DNA of 64,000 bases from Paracentrotus lividus. Lineage: Eukaryota; Echinodermata; Echinoidea; Camarodonta; Echinidae. The stretch is from assembly GCA_940671915.1 (NCBI GenBank), contig CALNVZ010002974.1, positions 45,788,793 through 45,852,792 of the forward strand. Reading direction: 5' to 3'. Positions 36,701 through 48,795 of this stretch are shown here, one piece after another; position 1 is the first letter of the stretch; each line of letters begins with the position of its first letter. Both the position numbers and the translations under genes were made by a program. The notes beneath the pieces are model-generated. The model searched no databases, was not told the origin of the DNA, and saw nothing but the letters and a program-made list of their open reading frames with translations.

Positions 36701-39700
36701 AATCCGTACGAAAACATGCAATGTTGAGAGTAAACACGAAGAGAATTATAATCTTCCTTGAGTCGTCTGCTAGAAATAGATCTTTCATCTATTCTATAAC
36801 CAATAGATGTCTTTGAGAAGAGGGGTGCGAGCTCCAACGGGGGAAGACGTAGAAATGTTATAGATCTGAGATTACCTCTGTAGGGGTATATTTAGAACGT
36901 AATATTGTCTGTAGCTGAATGTGATTTTAAGGTATGTCTGAACTAAACACGTTATTCATATAATCATGAATACCATGCGATCACAAGCATGTGCCCTGGC
37001 TAATAATACTAAAAACAGTACTAATATTCGACATTATCTAAAGATGGAATAGTTAATACGTTGCGTGTTTTCTTGAAATATTCTTTAATTTCTAGCAGGA
37101 AGATTGTGAATATTGCTGACCTATCGCAAGATCAATGTGTCCTCTTTATTATTTCTTTTTGATTTATATATTTTATTTATTTGTTAAACGGTGAAGGGAT
37201 GTTGTTCTCAATTTGTTCTCAGTTCAGAATTATATACCCTCAAGGGCCATTTATCATCGAAACATCATTCTTTATCAAAGTGAGACGTATGGGACAATAA
37301 TTGCTAGCTATGTGAATTAAAATTCCAACAGACGGATCAGTACATCGGAGCAAATGCTCGTCCAAACTACCATCGAAGAGAAAATATAAATTAAAGTCAA
37401 TTCCACTCGTACAGAGTAGGACATTAGCGGTCACGGACCGTTAAATTACGCCACTGCGTCCCAGCTGGCGAGGTGCCAAGTTCTGCCTCACTTCACAGAT
37501 GTCGCTCGCACTTGAGAGACTACTTATTATATGCCTCCCCTTTTACCCACATTTTTTTCTGGTCATTTGAGCAGATAATTATCCTCCGATACAATAGTCT
37601 AAATAGGGCACAAAGATGACGACAGAAGGATATCATTTAAGCAAACTCGTCTAAAATGATATGTTTTTCCACATAATTTATTTGAAATTCGTGCATATAG
37701 CTTTGTTAAATTTACATCCCATACTAGATAAATTTAATTTCAATATAACAATGTTTCATTATACATCAACATATAAAGTTTTAAGAAATCAAAATATGGT
37801 ATTATTTTTTTTAATTTTAATTGAAGAAAAGTGTGTTGTCAACGGGTGACGAAATTATATGTGTATTGCCTCTTCGTAAAACAAAGTTACACTCCCCATA
37901 ATGTCTTGAAAAATGAGATGCTATGAAAGCTTAGGTAAAATGGTGAGTTTTTCTTTCTTTGATTGCTCGAGTTAAGTTGCCCTTGATATTCAAGGCCCAT
38001 TTTATGGGTCTTAAGGTCTTGATCTAGATAGGGACCTTAAGCTCTACGAATTCACCCTACCAAAAGTGAGTACATGGGACTAATAGGAGGCATATAATGC
38101 CCACATTGGAAAATAGATACCACTCGCACCATAGACGTATTTTCAAACACAGTTGATATCTCACTATTTTATATGTGATGAACAACCATTAAAACATATG
38201 CTCGTACCAAGGATAAAATCTTAATGCAAATAAGGAAAATTGAATTTTAGAACACAATAGAGGAATTAAAAAGAAAATTACTGAGAATAACTAAATTCTA
38301 AAAAAGAGGTTTTTACATTCTTTGTTTTCACAGAGTAAGAATAATTATACAGATCACTCTTTTGAATGAAAATATTATTAGAATTATATTAATATGGATT
38401 ATAATTATGAACAATAAGAAACAATATCAAATAAGTTAACAAACGCAGCATAGGCGAGTAAAAGTCTTGAATCAAGGCTAGTTATGCCTTACATTAAATG
38501 GAATCCGTCCTTTTTCCCTTGAATGTGGGTTTGATCCCATAATCCATTTCAGCTGAAGACCATTATACCCAAACATCAGGTTTCCAATACCATGGCAATC
38601 ACTTACAGACAATTTCTCCAATATCTTGGCTTTTCTTATGTTGAGTATCTGATTTTTTTTCGCTGCTTCTTAGATACATTTCGTCAACGAGGATCTTAAA
38701 TGGATAGACTTATGAGGCGAAGGATCATCTCATAAGGCGCCAAACGAACTAGTCGGACGTATACTGGTTTACATTAGGCGGGTAAATGATATACATCACA
38801 CTCGCCCTTCAAATAAGAAAGTACTGCCCCCTTTAATTCTTTTCACAATGGCCGCCCCCACTTCCCCTTCTATAGTATAGGTCCCTTGTGCGATTGGGGA
38901 ATAAAATTCAAATTACAGGCGGGATTTGGTAAATTATCGGAGCAATATCGTGAGTCCATTTCTTGTGCCCCAAGTTTCCCGCCATCTTTCAACACGAAGG
39001 CTCAACATGTTAAGTCAAAACAAAGACACCCGACAAATTTTGACAAACACTTCTGCAATTTGCGCGCCTTTTTCTAGTGTTAGCAGAACCAATTAAACTT
39101 CGATTGAAACATTCAATTAGATTGCCCAACGAAAAATAATTTCCATCATTCAAATATAAATTGACTTGTTTTTCATCGTATTCGGACATATGTTTGTATT
39201 TTCTTGTTTGAAACCATAACTCGAGCTCAATTTTAGACATACCTTTTTCACTCCACCTTTATCTGTTATATGCTTTCATATTTTCACATTGTTTGTTTCA
39301 CGTGGGGAGCTGTTATGTGAAAAAATACATGTATGTCAACGAACGTTCACAGATTATGATCATAAATGAAACAAAAAGGGACCTTTCACCTGAACTGACT
39401 TCTTGTGACCCATGTATGTGTGCCAAGTCTTCTTCTTCTCCATTTAAAAGTGATTTTCGCAAATTCAAATGCAGCAGGAAAAAAAATGACACTTCACAAT
39501 TAGGCACAACAAAAGGATAAATTTAAATAAAAGTTTACTATATGTTTTCATCGTATTCGAGGAATAGAGTGAATAACACAAAGTATTAATGAAATTGAAG
39601 AATTTAAGGTAAACGGAAAACAAAAATGGTAATGTAGATGTAAAATAAGCAACATGTATATTTTTCTCAAGCTACGAGAAAGATATGGAGGGGAGGGAAG

Positions 39701-40185
39701 GGAGGGTATCCAAAACTTAATAGACGGATATCATATGATTGGCTTGATCTTAAATTATTTCTATCTAATGGGCTGGATCAGAGTATGATACAAGATACAT
39801 TTCTCTATTTACGTAATGGGATGGAACATCAAGTCATACGTTCGCATTTAGCACTAGGTTTATAATTGTAATTGTATGTGAAAAGGTTAATGTGGATATC
39901 AATACACTTGTTTTGATGTTCCCTGTCTGACGTGACTACATCATGTAATGATGATCCTGCATGACAGCATACTGCTACGTGCTTAGGCATCAATGCTCTG
40001 ATCAGAGTTAACATAGTTAATAGTTTGGCTCTGATTAAGGGGGCAAAGAGGGGGCAGAGTCACCCCGTTCGGCACGACTGGGGTGCAAACCTAGTTGTAT
40101 ATCTCCTGACGAACCTGTATACCCTGCATTGGATTATTGAAAACTATATATTTGCATATATTTGTATTGAAGTTTAACTTTCAAC
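33775..40185. other. No gene seen; presumed intron if the 33.7-kb exon is real
   Basis: AT-rich. A retroposon-like 3' end lies at about 34037-34130 (AATAAAACTTAACTGAACTG). At 36530-36565 the GCCGCCATGATGG word gives short open frames on both strands (a minus-strand frame ends GGEKDKKK), but no splice support is convincing. Confidence 0.45.
38919..39068. promoter_or_regulatory. Cluster of E2F-like sites
   Basis: Three E2F-type words lie within 150 bp: GGCGGGAT (38919-38926), TTTCCCGCC (38975-38983, full consensus) and ATTTGCGCGCC (39058-39068). They sit in a patch richer in CpG than its surroundings. No gene start is identifiable next to it. Confidence 0.25.
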
Positions 40186-40398
40186 TTCTCTCTTTCTTCT
40201 TCTCCTCCTCCTCCTCCTCCTCCTTCTTCTTCTTCTTCTTTCTTCTTCTTCTTCTTCTTCTTCTTCTTCTTCTTCTTCTTCTTCTTCTTCTTCTCTTCTT
40301 CTTCTCTTCCTTCTTCTTCTTCTTTCTTCTTCTTCTTCTTCTTCTTCTTCTTCTTCTTCTTCTTCTTCTTCTTCTTCTCTCCTCCTCCTCCTCCTTCT
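40186..40398 (+). repeat. Large (CTT)n/(CTC)n homopyrimidine array with near-mirror composition
   Basis: About 210 bp is pure pyrimidine on the plus strand. CTC triplets occupy both ends and CTT triplets the middle, with occasional CTTT or CTCTT interruptions. All open frames here, on both strands, encode only Ser/Leu/Phe or Glu/Arg/Lys runs and are not genes. Confidence 0.97.
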
Positions 40399-40576
40399 CA
40401 CCAGGATATCTGTCGGCCAATTGGACTGTTAGTTGATCGCCTCCGATCTTCAACTAACGTCTATTACTTTTAAATTAGCTATAATGACAGCCATACCCTT
40501 TAAGGATTATACTAATGAATGTCATCATACATGTAATACTACGTCCAGCACTTTATCTCTATTGGAAGTGTAACGT

Positions 40577-40604
40577 CGATGTCGAACATGTCGAATCGAC
40601 ATCG
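40577..40604. other. Short inverted repeat CGATGTCG/CGACATCG
   Basis: An 8-bp perfect stem brackets GAACATGTCGAAT-like sequence. No flanking promoter or terminator signal is evident. Confidence 0.5.
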
Positions 40605-40806
40605 TAAAATATATCATCTCACTGGGAGAGAATAGTAACGATGTCCGTGACGAGGCGTGTTACGAAGTACTCGTTCGCCACCCATTTCAGATACAACTCA
40701 AAACAATGAAAAGGAGGGAATGGAGAGAGAGGTTATGAAATACAGAACCACGAGCATGTCTGAAATGAAGAAAGGAGTGAAGGAGGGAAGGAGGGAAGAG
40801 TTAAAC

Positions 40807-40963
40807 ACAGAGAGAGAGGAGGATACAGATGCATAGATGGAGAGGGAGAAGGGAATAAGATGAGACAAGTCGAGATGGACATGATGGAGAGAGAGTAAGA
40901 GAACAGGGAAGAGAGAGAGAGATAGAAGGAAAGAGTGGGAGATGGAGAGAGAGAGATAGACGG

Positions 40964-41014
<51 letters not shown>

Positions 41015-41035
41015 GGAGAGAGACAGACAGACAGA
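40807..41035 (+). repeat. (GA)n-rich purine tract
   Basis: Interrupted GA repeats; the purest block is at about 40965-41020. Long Ser/Leu-rich frames on the complement are repeat artefacts. Confidence 0.95.
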
Positions 41036-41346
41036 TCAAACTGCATGAGACATGAAGAAACAATATTTATTCAGAGACATTACATTGGACATGATTCACT
41101 ATTACGAGCGTCGACCTTTTGCTATTCCTGTACCCCTCATCACATGAAAGGACAATAACCCAGAACCTGGATCAGGTGTATGTTTGGTATGTCAACCATG
41201 GATGGGTCTATATCACACGTAAAGTGGTATCTCACGTGCTATGAGACATGTTTGAGATGGGTTTGAAACTAGTTTGCCACTTTGACTCTGAGGCGACTCC
41301 TCAGTCTTAAAGACGTCCCACAAGCTGGTGAGGTGCGGGAAAATAG

Positions 41347-41349
<3 letters not shown>

Positions 41350-41410
<61 letters not shown>
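41350..41410 (+). repeat. T61 homopolymer
   Basis: An uninterrupted run of 61 T. It may be the poly-A tail of a minus-strand retroposon lying to its right, because a tRNA-headed SINE in that orientation starts about 310 bp away. Confidence 0.9.
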
Positions 41411-41414
<4 letters not shown>

Positions 41415-41554
41415 GAGTTTTTTTTCCCCGTATCGAAGTAGTCTCGGAAAGATACCACCTTTATACATTGCCAATGAGGTATTGATTATGGTTCAATAAT
41501 ATTTCTTATGATAGTCAATGCGATTGGTGTATACGACGTCTTGTTCGATATCTA

Positions 41555-41725
41555 TTACCAGTAAATAATAGACAATAGTAATATTATGATATATTAATTA
41601 TATAACGCTTAATATATCATTCAACATAGTGTTTCTAAGTAATGTGGGCAGGGATTCGAACCATTAACCCTTTGATCGAAAGTCTGTGACTGTTTCACTA
41701 AATGCTCTTATCCCCCATCCACTCA
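41555..41725 (-). mobile_element. tRNA-derived SINE, diverged, minus orientation
   Basis: On the minus strand a tRNA-like head contains a perfect B box, GGTTCGAATCC (41652-41662). It is preceded by ACAGACTTTCGATCAAAGGG, as in tRNA-derived SINE heads, and by a weak A-box-like stretch near 41692-41711. Downstream it carries TTAAGCGTTATATAA (about 41598-41612), one base from the TTAAGCGCTATATAA of the SINE at 17.0 kb. The stems do not pair well enough for a functional tRNA. Confidence 0.65.
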
Positions 41726-43156
41726 GATCGCTCATGAGTAATATATTTGTCAAATGTGACTTTTTCCGATTCCCCGCCATGCATGTTCTCAAATTAATCT
41801 CCATTATGATTACTGTCAATGTATTACACGCATGAGCATTTTGTATACAAAATGTTCCTTTCAATATATTCGCTCACATCAATACATTGTAAATGAGAAT
41901 AGCGATGTAATGGAGCAGAAACAAATATCGAATATAAAATATCACTGAATTCTAATATGTTCCAATCCAGCCCTCCGTCCCTCAATTTTCAAAAAGCTTT
42001 GCCATCTTTCCATTCGCAAAGAACAAAATTGTAACTTTACCCCCGCCCCCCCCCCTCCTTTCGCATTTGCTCATTGAGACATTGCCATTCGATGATATTT
42101 CATGATCTCGGATTTCATTTTCGATGTAAAGCAACAACATGAATATGATATGTCATAAGTTATGCACTATTATTTTTGCGATTAAAGTATAATGACTTTG
42201 CTGGTAATACAATCCGGTTTAAAATAACAAAAAGGTTAAAGAGAGGGTGATGGTGGAGAAACGAAATATGCAATCCATGGAAGCAGAATTTAAAAAAAAA
42301 ATATTATAAAACTGAAGAGCGTCAGATGTGAATGTACTATACCCTATTTTGCAGAATATTATTCCGGTGCAATTGAATGAATACGCAATGTTTAAATGAA
42401 ATTAATCAAAATATCTTGCTAAAATTAAATAACGGACATAAACTATGAATATAATTCAGGTACCCTCTTTAAATGCAAAGTTTGACAGCATTCGTCATCA
42501 GTATAGGGGAAGGGGGAAATCGCATGTTCGCGCTGGTCTGACGCCTTCGTTCAGCTTGTAATGTTTACAGAAAAATATGGTGAAGAGGGGTGCTGTTAAA
42601 CCTCAACCTTCATGCAACATTACTTCACCAATACATGAACAAAATTTACTACAAAAATGAAAGATATGAGAGGAAAATAAGTCTATAATTTTTTCTTTTG
42701 TTTGTTCGTCCAGGCAGCTGTTTCTGATATCGCCCCTAACATGACACGAAGATTTGATCTCGTGTAAACAATGTTAATCCGTGCTGAACATACCGACTAT
42801 CTCCCTCATGTCTTGCACTCACATGACCTTCTTCCCCCTGCAGAGAATAGGGTGACATGACGGGGATTGGATTCATGTTGTACAAGGGTCAAATCATACC
42901 TAGATTTCATATCCATCATGAATGCATTTGAGTGCCAAACATAGTGAAAGGACACCAGCATCAAATGACACATTGCGGGTGAGTATAGAGACGAAGGAAT
43001 GAGTTGACGATGATCAATAATATCAACTGAATTACGATATAATATTCTTGCAATTAATTTTCTTCTACACATATTTTATGCATATGTATTCGCTTGAAGC
43101 GAAATTATAACTAAAATTCAATATATACAATATACGATAACAATATGTACTCTAAT

Positions 43157-43282
43157 AAAAGTAGAATTATAAATCCAAGTCCAATGTCAGCTTTTTAAGA
43201 ATTTTCCTCGAGTGTACATCGCTCAAACGTTACGGAAAATTCTTGAAAAGTGAGTTCGGAGTTTGATTCATAATTCTACTTT
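43157..43282. mobile_element. Palindromic MITE, 126 bp
   Basis: Arms of about 55 bp are inverted: AAAGTAGAATTATAAATC pairs with GATTCATAATTCTACTTT, and TTTTTAAGAATTTTCC pairs with GGAAAATTCTTGAAAA. A roughly 25-bp loop separates them. There is no coding capacity. Confidence 0.85.
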
Positions 43283-44111
43283 CATTTGATGTCAGACCGA
43301 ATGAATAATAACATTCATGGCTTTATGTGCGGCTAACTTTTCATTTTTAACAAGCCATAAAATATAATATAAGGATAGAATATTGTAATAATAATTTAAT
43401 TAATTATCGTGAAGACGAAACATTTCCATTTCTCTTGCAACTCCAATAAAATAGAATAATGTTTAATTAACTAAAAAATACAAAATAACATGACTTTGTG
43501 TGGTCTGAGTTCGTTTCATTTCTTTCAGCAAAACCTTACATATGAAATGGGAGCTTCTTTTCAAATCAACCTCTTCAACACGGGGATCATATTTGTTTGG
43601 GTGCAACTGAAAAATGCTTGCATGTTCTAAATTGAACAACATTGTTTGTCGTACAATGGTTTTGCTGAGATATTTATGAATGTCAGAAAGAAAAAAGCAA
43701 GATAAAAGGCCACCTAGTTTGGCATGAACACAAATCAACATGATCAAACTACTGAATTTGGACAATTCTGATGACTCCAGCACGCATGAATTTTCAAGAA
43801 AAGAGAAGAGGAATTAATATCGTTCAAACAGGTGAATAGCAACAAATATGTTATCATGTTGCAAGTTTGAACATGACATTAATGTCAGCAGAGTATTAGA
43901 ATGTGATTGGGAGCATTAATGATGTATGGGAATGGGTACGGATCACTAACATCACTGACATGACGGGGCAGAAGGGAGGCACTGAACTTAAGAGTCCTAC
44001 CCTCTCTCAAAGTAATTGTTTCAACTCAAGTTCAAATATTTTTCTTCATCCATGTCCAAAAGGTATAAGCCTACTTAAAGTTCAAGCAAAACGCTCAGTT
44101 GAAACAGAATG

Positions 44112-44235
44112 CAGTGGCGAATACAGCCTTAGCTCATATAAAAGATTGTATTGGCCAATACTAAAACATAATAGAGCAGCTATTTTCCCCAGGCAGTTGG
44201 GCCTGCACAGTATTGGTCAGAGCGAATGCTGGTCC
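44112..44235. mobile_element. MITE family X, copy 2
   Basis: Shares AAAAGATTGTATTGG, GAGCAGCTATTTTCCCCAGG and CAGTTGGGCCTGCACAGTAT with the copies at 23.7 and 30.1 kb. The ends are weakly inverted (AGCTCATATAAAAGATTG against TATTGGTCAGAGCGAATGC). Confidence 0.65.
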
Positions 44236-45335
44236 ACCGAAAGCTCACTATAGAGTATTGTTTTGTTTTGCCTTGTTTTGTTTTAACTTTATTATTTGTT
44301 TTAAATATCATTGCCTGTTTTACCATTAATTTATCACCAATTTTGGGCTCTCATATTAGGAGAAACTGCCACTTTTAAAATATTTCAAAGGGGCAGGATT
44401 TTAGAGAATTTGAATGAACAATAATTCAAACCATTTCTAGCTTCCATCAAGGAACTTTCTTGCTTCTGTGTTGTTGAATAGTTCAGCAGAGCTGACGTTA
44501 TGAATGATGACATGATCATAAATCATACCCACGCACTGGGCCACATACGCTCAACATTATTCATTTCTAAGAACCACATCCTGCTATTTTAAGGTACCAT
44601 AGACTCTAAGTAAATAGTAACATAGTGTTGAACCTTGAACATTGTCAATGTCACCATGTTATACATGTGACTCATTCCTGTCAAAATGAATAACAATTCA
44701 TCAGAACTTCAGTAAAGACAGTAGGTATATAATACTGCGATTGGAATATCAGCTTTCTATATACCAGATATAAAATGATTTAAGTATTCAACCGATGAAT
44801 TCTGACATTACATCTACAACATTATCATGGATATCAACTATAATGATGATTTAATGAGTATTCTGGCTTCTAAAACGGTAAGAGATGCGCATACACAAAT
44901 GCATTCAGAGCATTGACGTTGCATATTATCATTGGTCATTCATACAAGATGTAACTAAATACCTTGATAAACTAATGATATTCTATTCATTTGAGACACA
45001 GAGCCGAATGGGGAATTACTATGATAAATCAACTAGCTTTGGGAACAAAATGAGTCTAGTTGATGGATCTAATCTCTCTTCACTTCATTCCACCTTGATC
45101 TTATGAAATATAATTCACTGACAGACTATTGGACAGACTATTGGTTTGAATAACAATCACGCATTTCTTTATTTTTCGTTTTGTTTGTTTTTAGCCCAAC
45201 TTCCTTATTCAAATGCCCTCTTTTCACCGTAATCGATTCCCTATAGACAATGACAAAACTCGAACTAAAAATCCCCATCATGTAATTGAAGCGATATACA
45301 GTATTTTTGACCGTTTTATCACGTCATAATCTTAT

Positions 45336-45412
45336 AATAATAATAATAATACGACTTTTATATTGCGCAATCATATCTATCCAGAGAATGCTCAAGGCGC
45401 TTATTTATATAC
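45336..45412 (-). mobile_element. SINE 3' end, minus orientation
   Basis: On the minus strand the order is AAGCGCCTTGAGCATTC, then GATTGCGCAATATAAAAG, then an (ATT)n tail. This is the same general SINE-tail design as at 17.0 kb but with a different sequence, so a different subfamily. Confidence 0.65.
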
Positions 45413-45887
45413 ATATCTTATTTCTATCGTCGATCGAAAGGTAGAAATCAAACTGAGTCAGCCCTAGGACTGAAACCTGAATATAAAGCAGTATTTGTAT
45501 TATTAGTATGAATGTAATCATGTCATTTCATGTGTGCTATTGTATGCAAAGATTTTTACTACAACTTCCAAATCAAATCAGCTCCCAATAACGCCAATTC
45601 ATTCATTAATTATATAGTTACGTTATGGTTCAGAAAAAATGAAGTATCATACTTGACTATATTAATGTTGATATAACCCCCTCCCCCCCCCCTATCTCCC
45701 TGGTCATATGGGTAATATCCATCTTGAGATCATCCATTTAATAAAGGGCAGTGTGATCATCTATTAGTATGTTTGGAGACATCTCGTGGTATAGAACTAA
45801 CATAGGAAGACCAATCACACAAATAAAAAGATTTGTGTTTATACACGGAGCTGATACAGGTAATGATCACGTGTTTGTTCTTGGTTA

Positions 45888-45903
45888 CCATGGTACCATG
45901 TAC
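45888..45903. promoter_or_regulatory. X-box-like palindrome GTTACCATGGTACC
   Basis: The word lies in GGTTACCATGGTACCATG and resembles an RFX site. It stands alone with no gene start nearby. Confidence 0.15.
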
Positions 45904-47484
45904 ACAGTGACGTCACCACACAATCAGTCCATTTAATTCTCACGAAAATCGAGAAAAAAGACCAGAACATCACAAAGTATTAAGATGTACCCTGAGGTTC
46001 GCAAATAAGAGATGTTGCAGTATATTATTTGGATGAATAAAAAGGAAGGGGGCAACATTATGTCGAGCCATTTAAGAAGTATTTACATAACATGGAGGAT
46101 TTGCACCCACGATCAACCCACAAAAGGTGACATGTATGGTAACAATTTTGAGATAATCTTATTTCTCTTTTTGGTTGATTTTCTCTCACTGATTTGAATT
46201 GCTTTATCCTGTTAAGGTCATGAAACCTACCTACGAGTTTGCAGAAGACACACTAGCTTAAGGAACCTAGATATTTCATCTCCAATTCAGAAGACATGCA
46301 TGGTTTAGTGATTGTTTCATGAAGCAACCTCATATCTACTAAAACAAGGTTTCATCTTCTCTTTCCTGCATGGTTTCATCGAGGATTGTAACAGAAATCA
46401 TAAGAATGTTTTAACAGGATGCAAGGATTTAGATGCCTTTGGTCTTTGAGAGAGATTGCACAAATTGAATCGCATCAACATTACTCCTCCTTGCGTGGCT
46501 GCTTGCATTAAGTTACAGACGAAGAAGAGATGTGAATGTGGAGATTTCTCATTAAAGGGTTTCAACAAATTAGATGGCTAACTAGAAATGTTCTGTAAGT
46601 CTTCAAGTTGTAACTGGCAATTATTGGAAAACATACCAGCTTCTTACAGAATGAAGATAGCACAATAAGGATGACATAACATGGATCTCTCATTCTATAT
46701 TTTCTTCAGGACAAGATAAACACAAATATCATTGTTTATCATGTTTACTTAGAAGACTGGACATATCCATTAACAAAATGTACATTTGTTCCATGATTTC
46801 ACACGGGGAGGGGGCAAGAGCCCCAAAGCTCTCACTATCACATTCATACATGCTTTTTGCCTATTCAAATTCGGATTATTTTTCCTTTCTCCCCCCCCCC
46901 CCCATATTCATACCTGTCGTTGAATTTACAGGGTGTATACTGACCATAAATTCTTTCATAACAGAACGTCAGAAATGGGTTTCCACAATGCGTCGCCATA
47001 GAAACAGAAATGGAATTATCGGCAGGCAATATTGAGTATGACTAAACATGAGCACGCGATCGCCAGCACAACGTGACTAGGATGAATTATTATGGAATGT
47101 TAGAATATCAAATGGAATTGCAGGCATTCAATATATCTATTTCAGACCAACATGAAAAATACAAAAACCCACGAAAACCTAGTTATTGATTTTAAGATAG
47201 CTCATTACTTTGTGACAATATTCCGGTTGTCGAGATGGAAAAGATCGTTTTATTTTTTATGTAATTCCCATAAATCCATGTGCATCTTATTCTCTAAAAA
47301 CAGAAAATGTTCATTGAAATCGTTAAGTTCATGACATTTAAAAACTATTGAAATAGGAGCACTATGTCCTTGCGAGTGAATATACTTTGATATTGAATGT
47401 CATGACTGTGGTACATCTGAATACCTGAATTTAGTCTGGAAATAAGTTCTTTTATTTTAGCATATTTTTCAGCGGAATACATGT

Positions 47485-47685
47485 TTCGTCTGTTGAGAGC
47501 CAGAAGGGCGTTATTGCATCTTAAAGATGTTATGTTGAGAACCAGAAGGGCGCTAATACTGTACAAAGTCAATGGTATAGCGCCCTTCTGGTTCTCAACG
47601 GAGCATCTTTGATGTGCAATAGCGCCCTTCTGGTTCTCAACGGAGCATCTTTGATCTGCAATAGCGCCCTTCTGGTTCTCAACCG
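47485..47685. repeat. Inverted array of 42-bp units (two in one orientation, three in the other)
   Basis: GTTGAGAACCAGAAGGGCG-type units start at 47492 and 47534. Their inverse (CGCCCTTCTGGTTCTCAAC) recurs with AGCGCCC at 47579, 47621 and 47663, always at a 42-bp period. A spacer of about 28 bp lies at the centre. The design resembles foldback elements whose inverted ends consist of tandem subrepeats. The minus strand is open for 134 codons across it (47345-47749) and repeats the 14-residue word SVENQKGAIADQRC three times. Because 42 is a multiple of three, this is expected from the repeat, and I do not call a gene. Confidence 0.9.
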
Positions 47686-48655
47686 ATATGGAAACTAAAT
47701 GCTGGAACTGTACAATTATATTTCTATTATCCATTATTGTATCTATCACCTATAGCTATACCCATCGAATTAATCTGAACAATTTGCTGCATATAGAAAG
47801 GTTGGGATGTGTTTGGTTTGTGACTTTCAATAAATAATATCTTTTAATCAATGCGAATCTATTCACGTATACGCGACAAGTCCCTGGTTCATTGGCAAGT
47901 CTATTCATGTTTATTGCATTTTATACCTATATAGTTGGACAGATATGTATTTAATTTTTGATCGTCATAGAGCTATGAATCGAGTCTGGTATACTAACAG
48001 CGTCGATAATTCCGGAGTTGACAATGGATACATCAAGGTTATACTTATTAGCACGAAAATGCTCTCTATAATTAAAGAGCTCGGTTGCGAATGGTATTAC
48101 ATCCACTTTCGAACAAAATTGCATTATTGATGTCACACTCAGGTTGGTACCTGAACAAACTAAAGATTAATCTCCAATTTTGAAAGCAACCTTGCATTAT
48201 AAAATACACTTTCTATTTCACTTTTCCATAGACGCCTGTACAAAATATGGTAAACTAATGCCTTTTTCAAGGAAATAATAAATATGGATGTAGTTCCTTT
48301 TGGAACTACACTCTCTTCTGCGGGGCAATATTGGTTAAAATGAAAAATGGAATGAAATGGTTTTTTGAAAGGATTGCAATCGTTGGGTATAGGATGCGTT
48401 GAAGTATAGTGATAGAGGTTATAGGTAGTATCAAAATGACGCCAGGATAACCAAGGGATCATACATTGTACAGCATAGGAGGACGGATGTAGACATTCAC
48501 TGGACTGATGGAATTACGTAATATTTTGGTTCATTAACTCATTACCTGAGTAAACAATCAAAATTATTTATTGCGTTTATGTCTAAACTATGCCTTTAAA
48601 CCTAGACCGTGTATGATGGGTGACGAATTGGTTTTACTGTAATTATACGTTCTCT

Positions 48656-48795
48656 GGGGGGCATTTCATCAAAGAACTTGTCGGACGTTTTATCCGACAA
48701 ACTGTTATAAGCTACTGAAATGCTTGCATCTGATTGGCTGAGAGCAAATTTGTCGGATAAAACGTCTGACAAGTCCTTTGATGAAATGCCCCCCC
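48656..48795. mobile_element. MITE family Y, copy 1 (140 bp)
   Basis: GGGGGGCATTTCATCAAAGA, then ACTTGTCGGACGTTTTATCC, pair with the inverted right end (GGATAAAACGTCTGACAAGT, then CCTTTGATGAAATGCCCCCC). The asymmetric centre contains CTGATTGGCTGAGAGCAAA. A second copy lies at 58926-59062. This copy lies just beyond the second RRM exon, in the presumed next intron of the RBM24/38-like gene. Confidence 0.92.

Larger units (their letters stand above)
41726..47484. other. No gene seen outside the listed repeats
   Basis: AT-rich; holds the palindromic MITE at 43.2 kb, family X at 44.1 kb, a SINE tail at 45.3 kb and a C13 run at 46891-46903. Frames of 106-116 codons near 43.5-44.2 kb start at GTG and are not recognisable. 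Confidence 0.5.

Noticed and set aside
40137..40453. Long Ser/Leu/Phe and Glu/Arg/Lys frames on both strands
   Set aside because: They are translations of the (CTT)n/(CTC)n array only.
41641..41725. A possible tRNA gene on the minus strand
   Set aside because: The B box is perfect but the T-stem, acceptor stem and anticodon arm do not pair, so it is a SINE head.
47485..47685. CRISPR-like array
   Set aside because: The units are directly abutting 42-bp tandem copies in two orientations, without unique spacers, in a eukaryotic genome.
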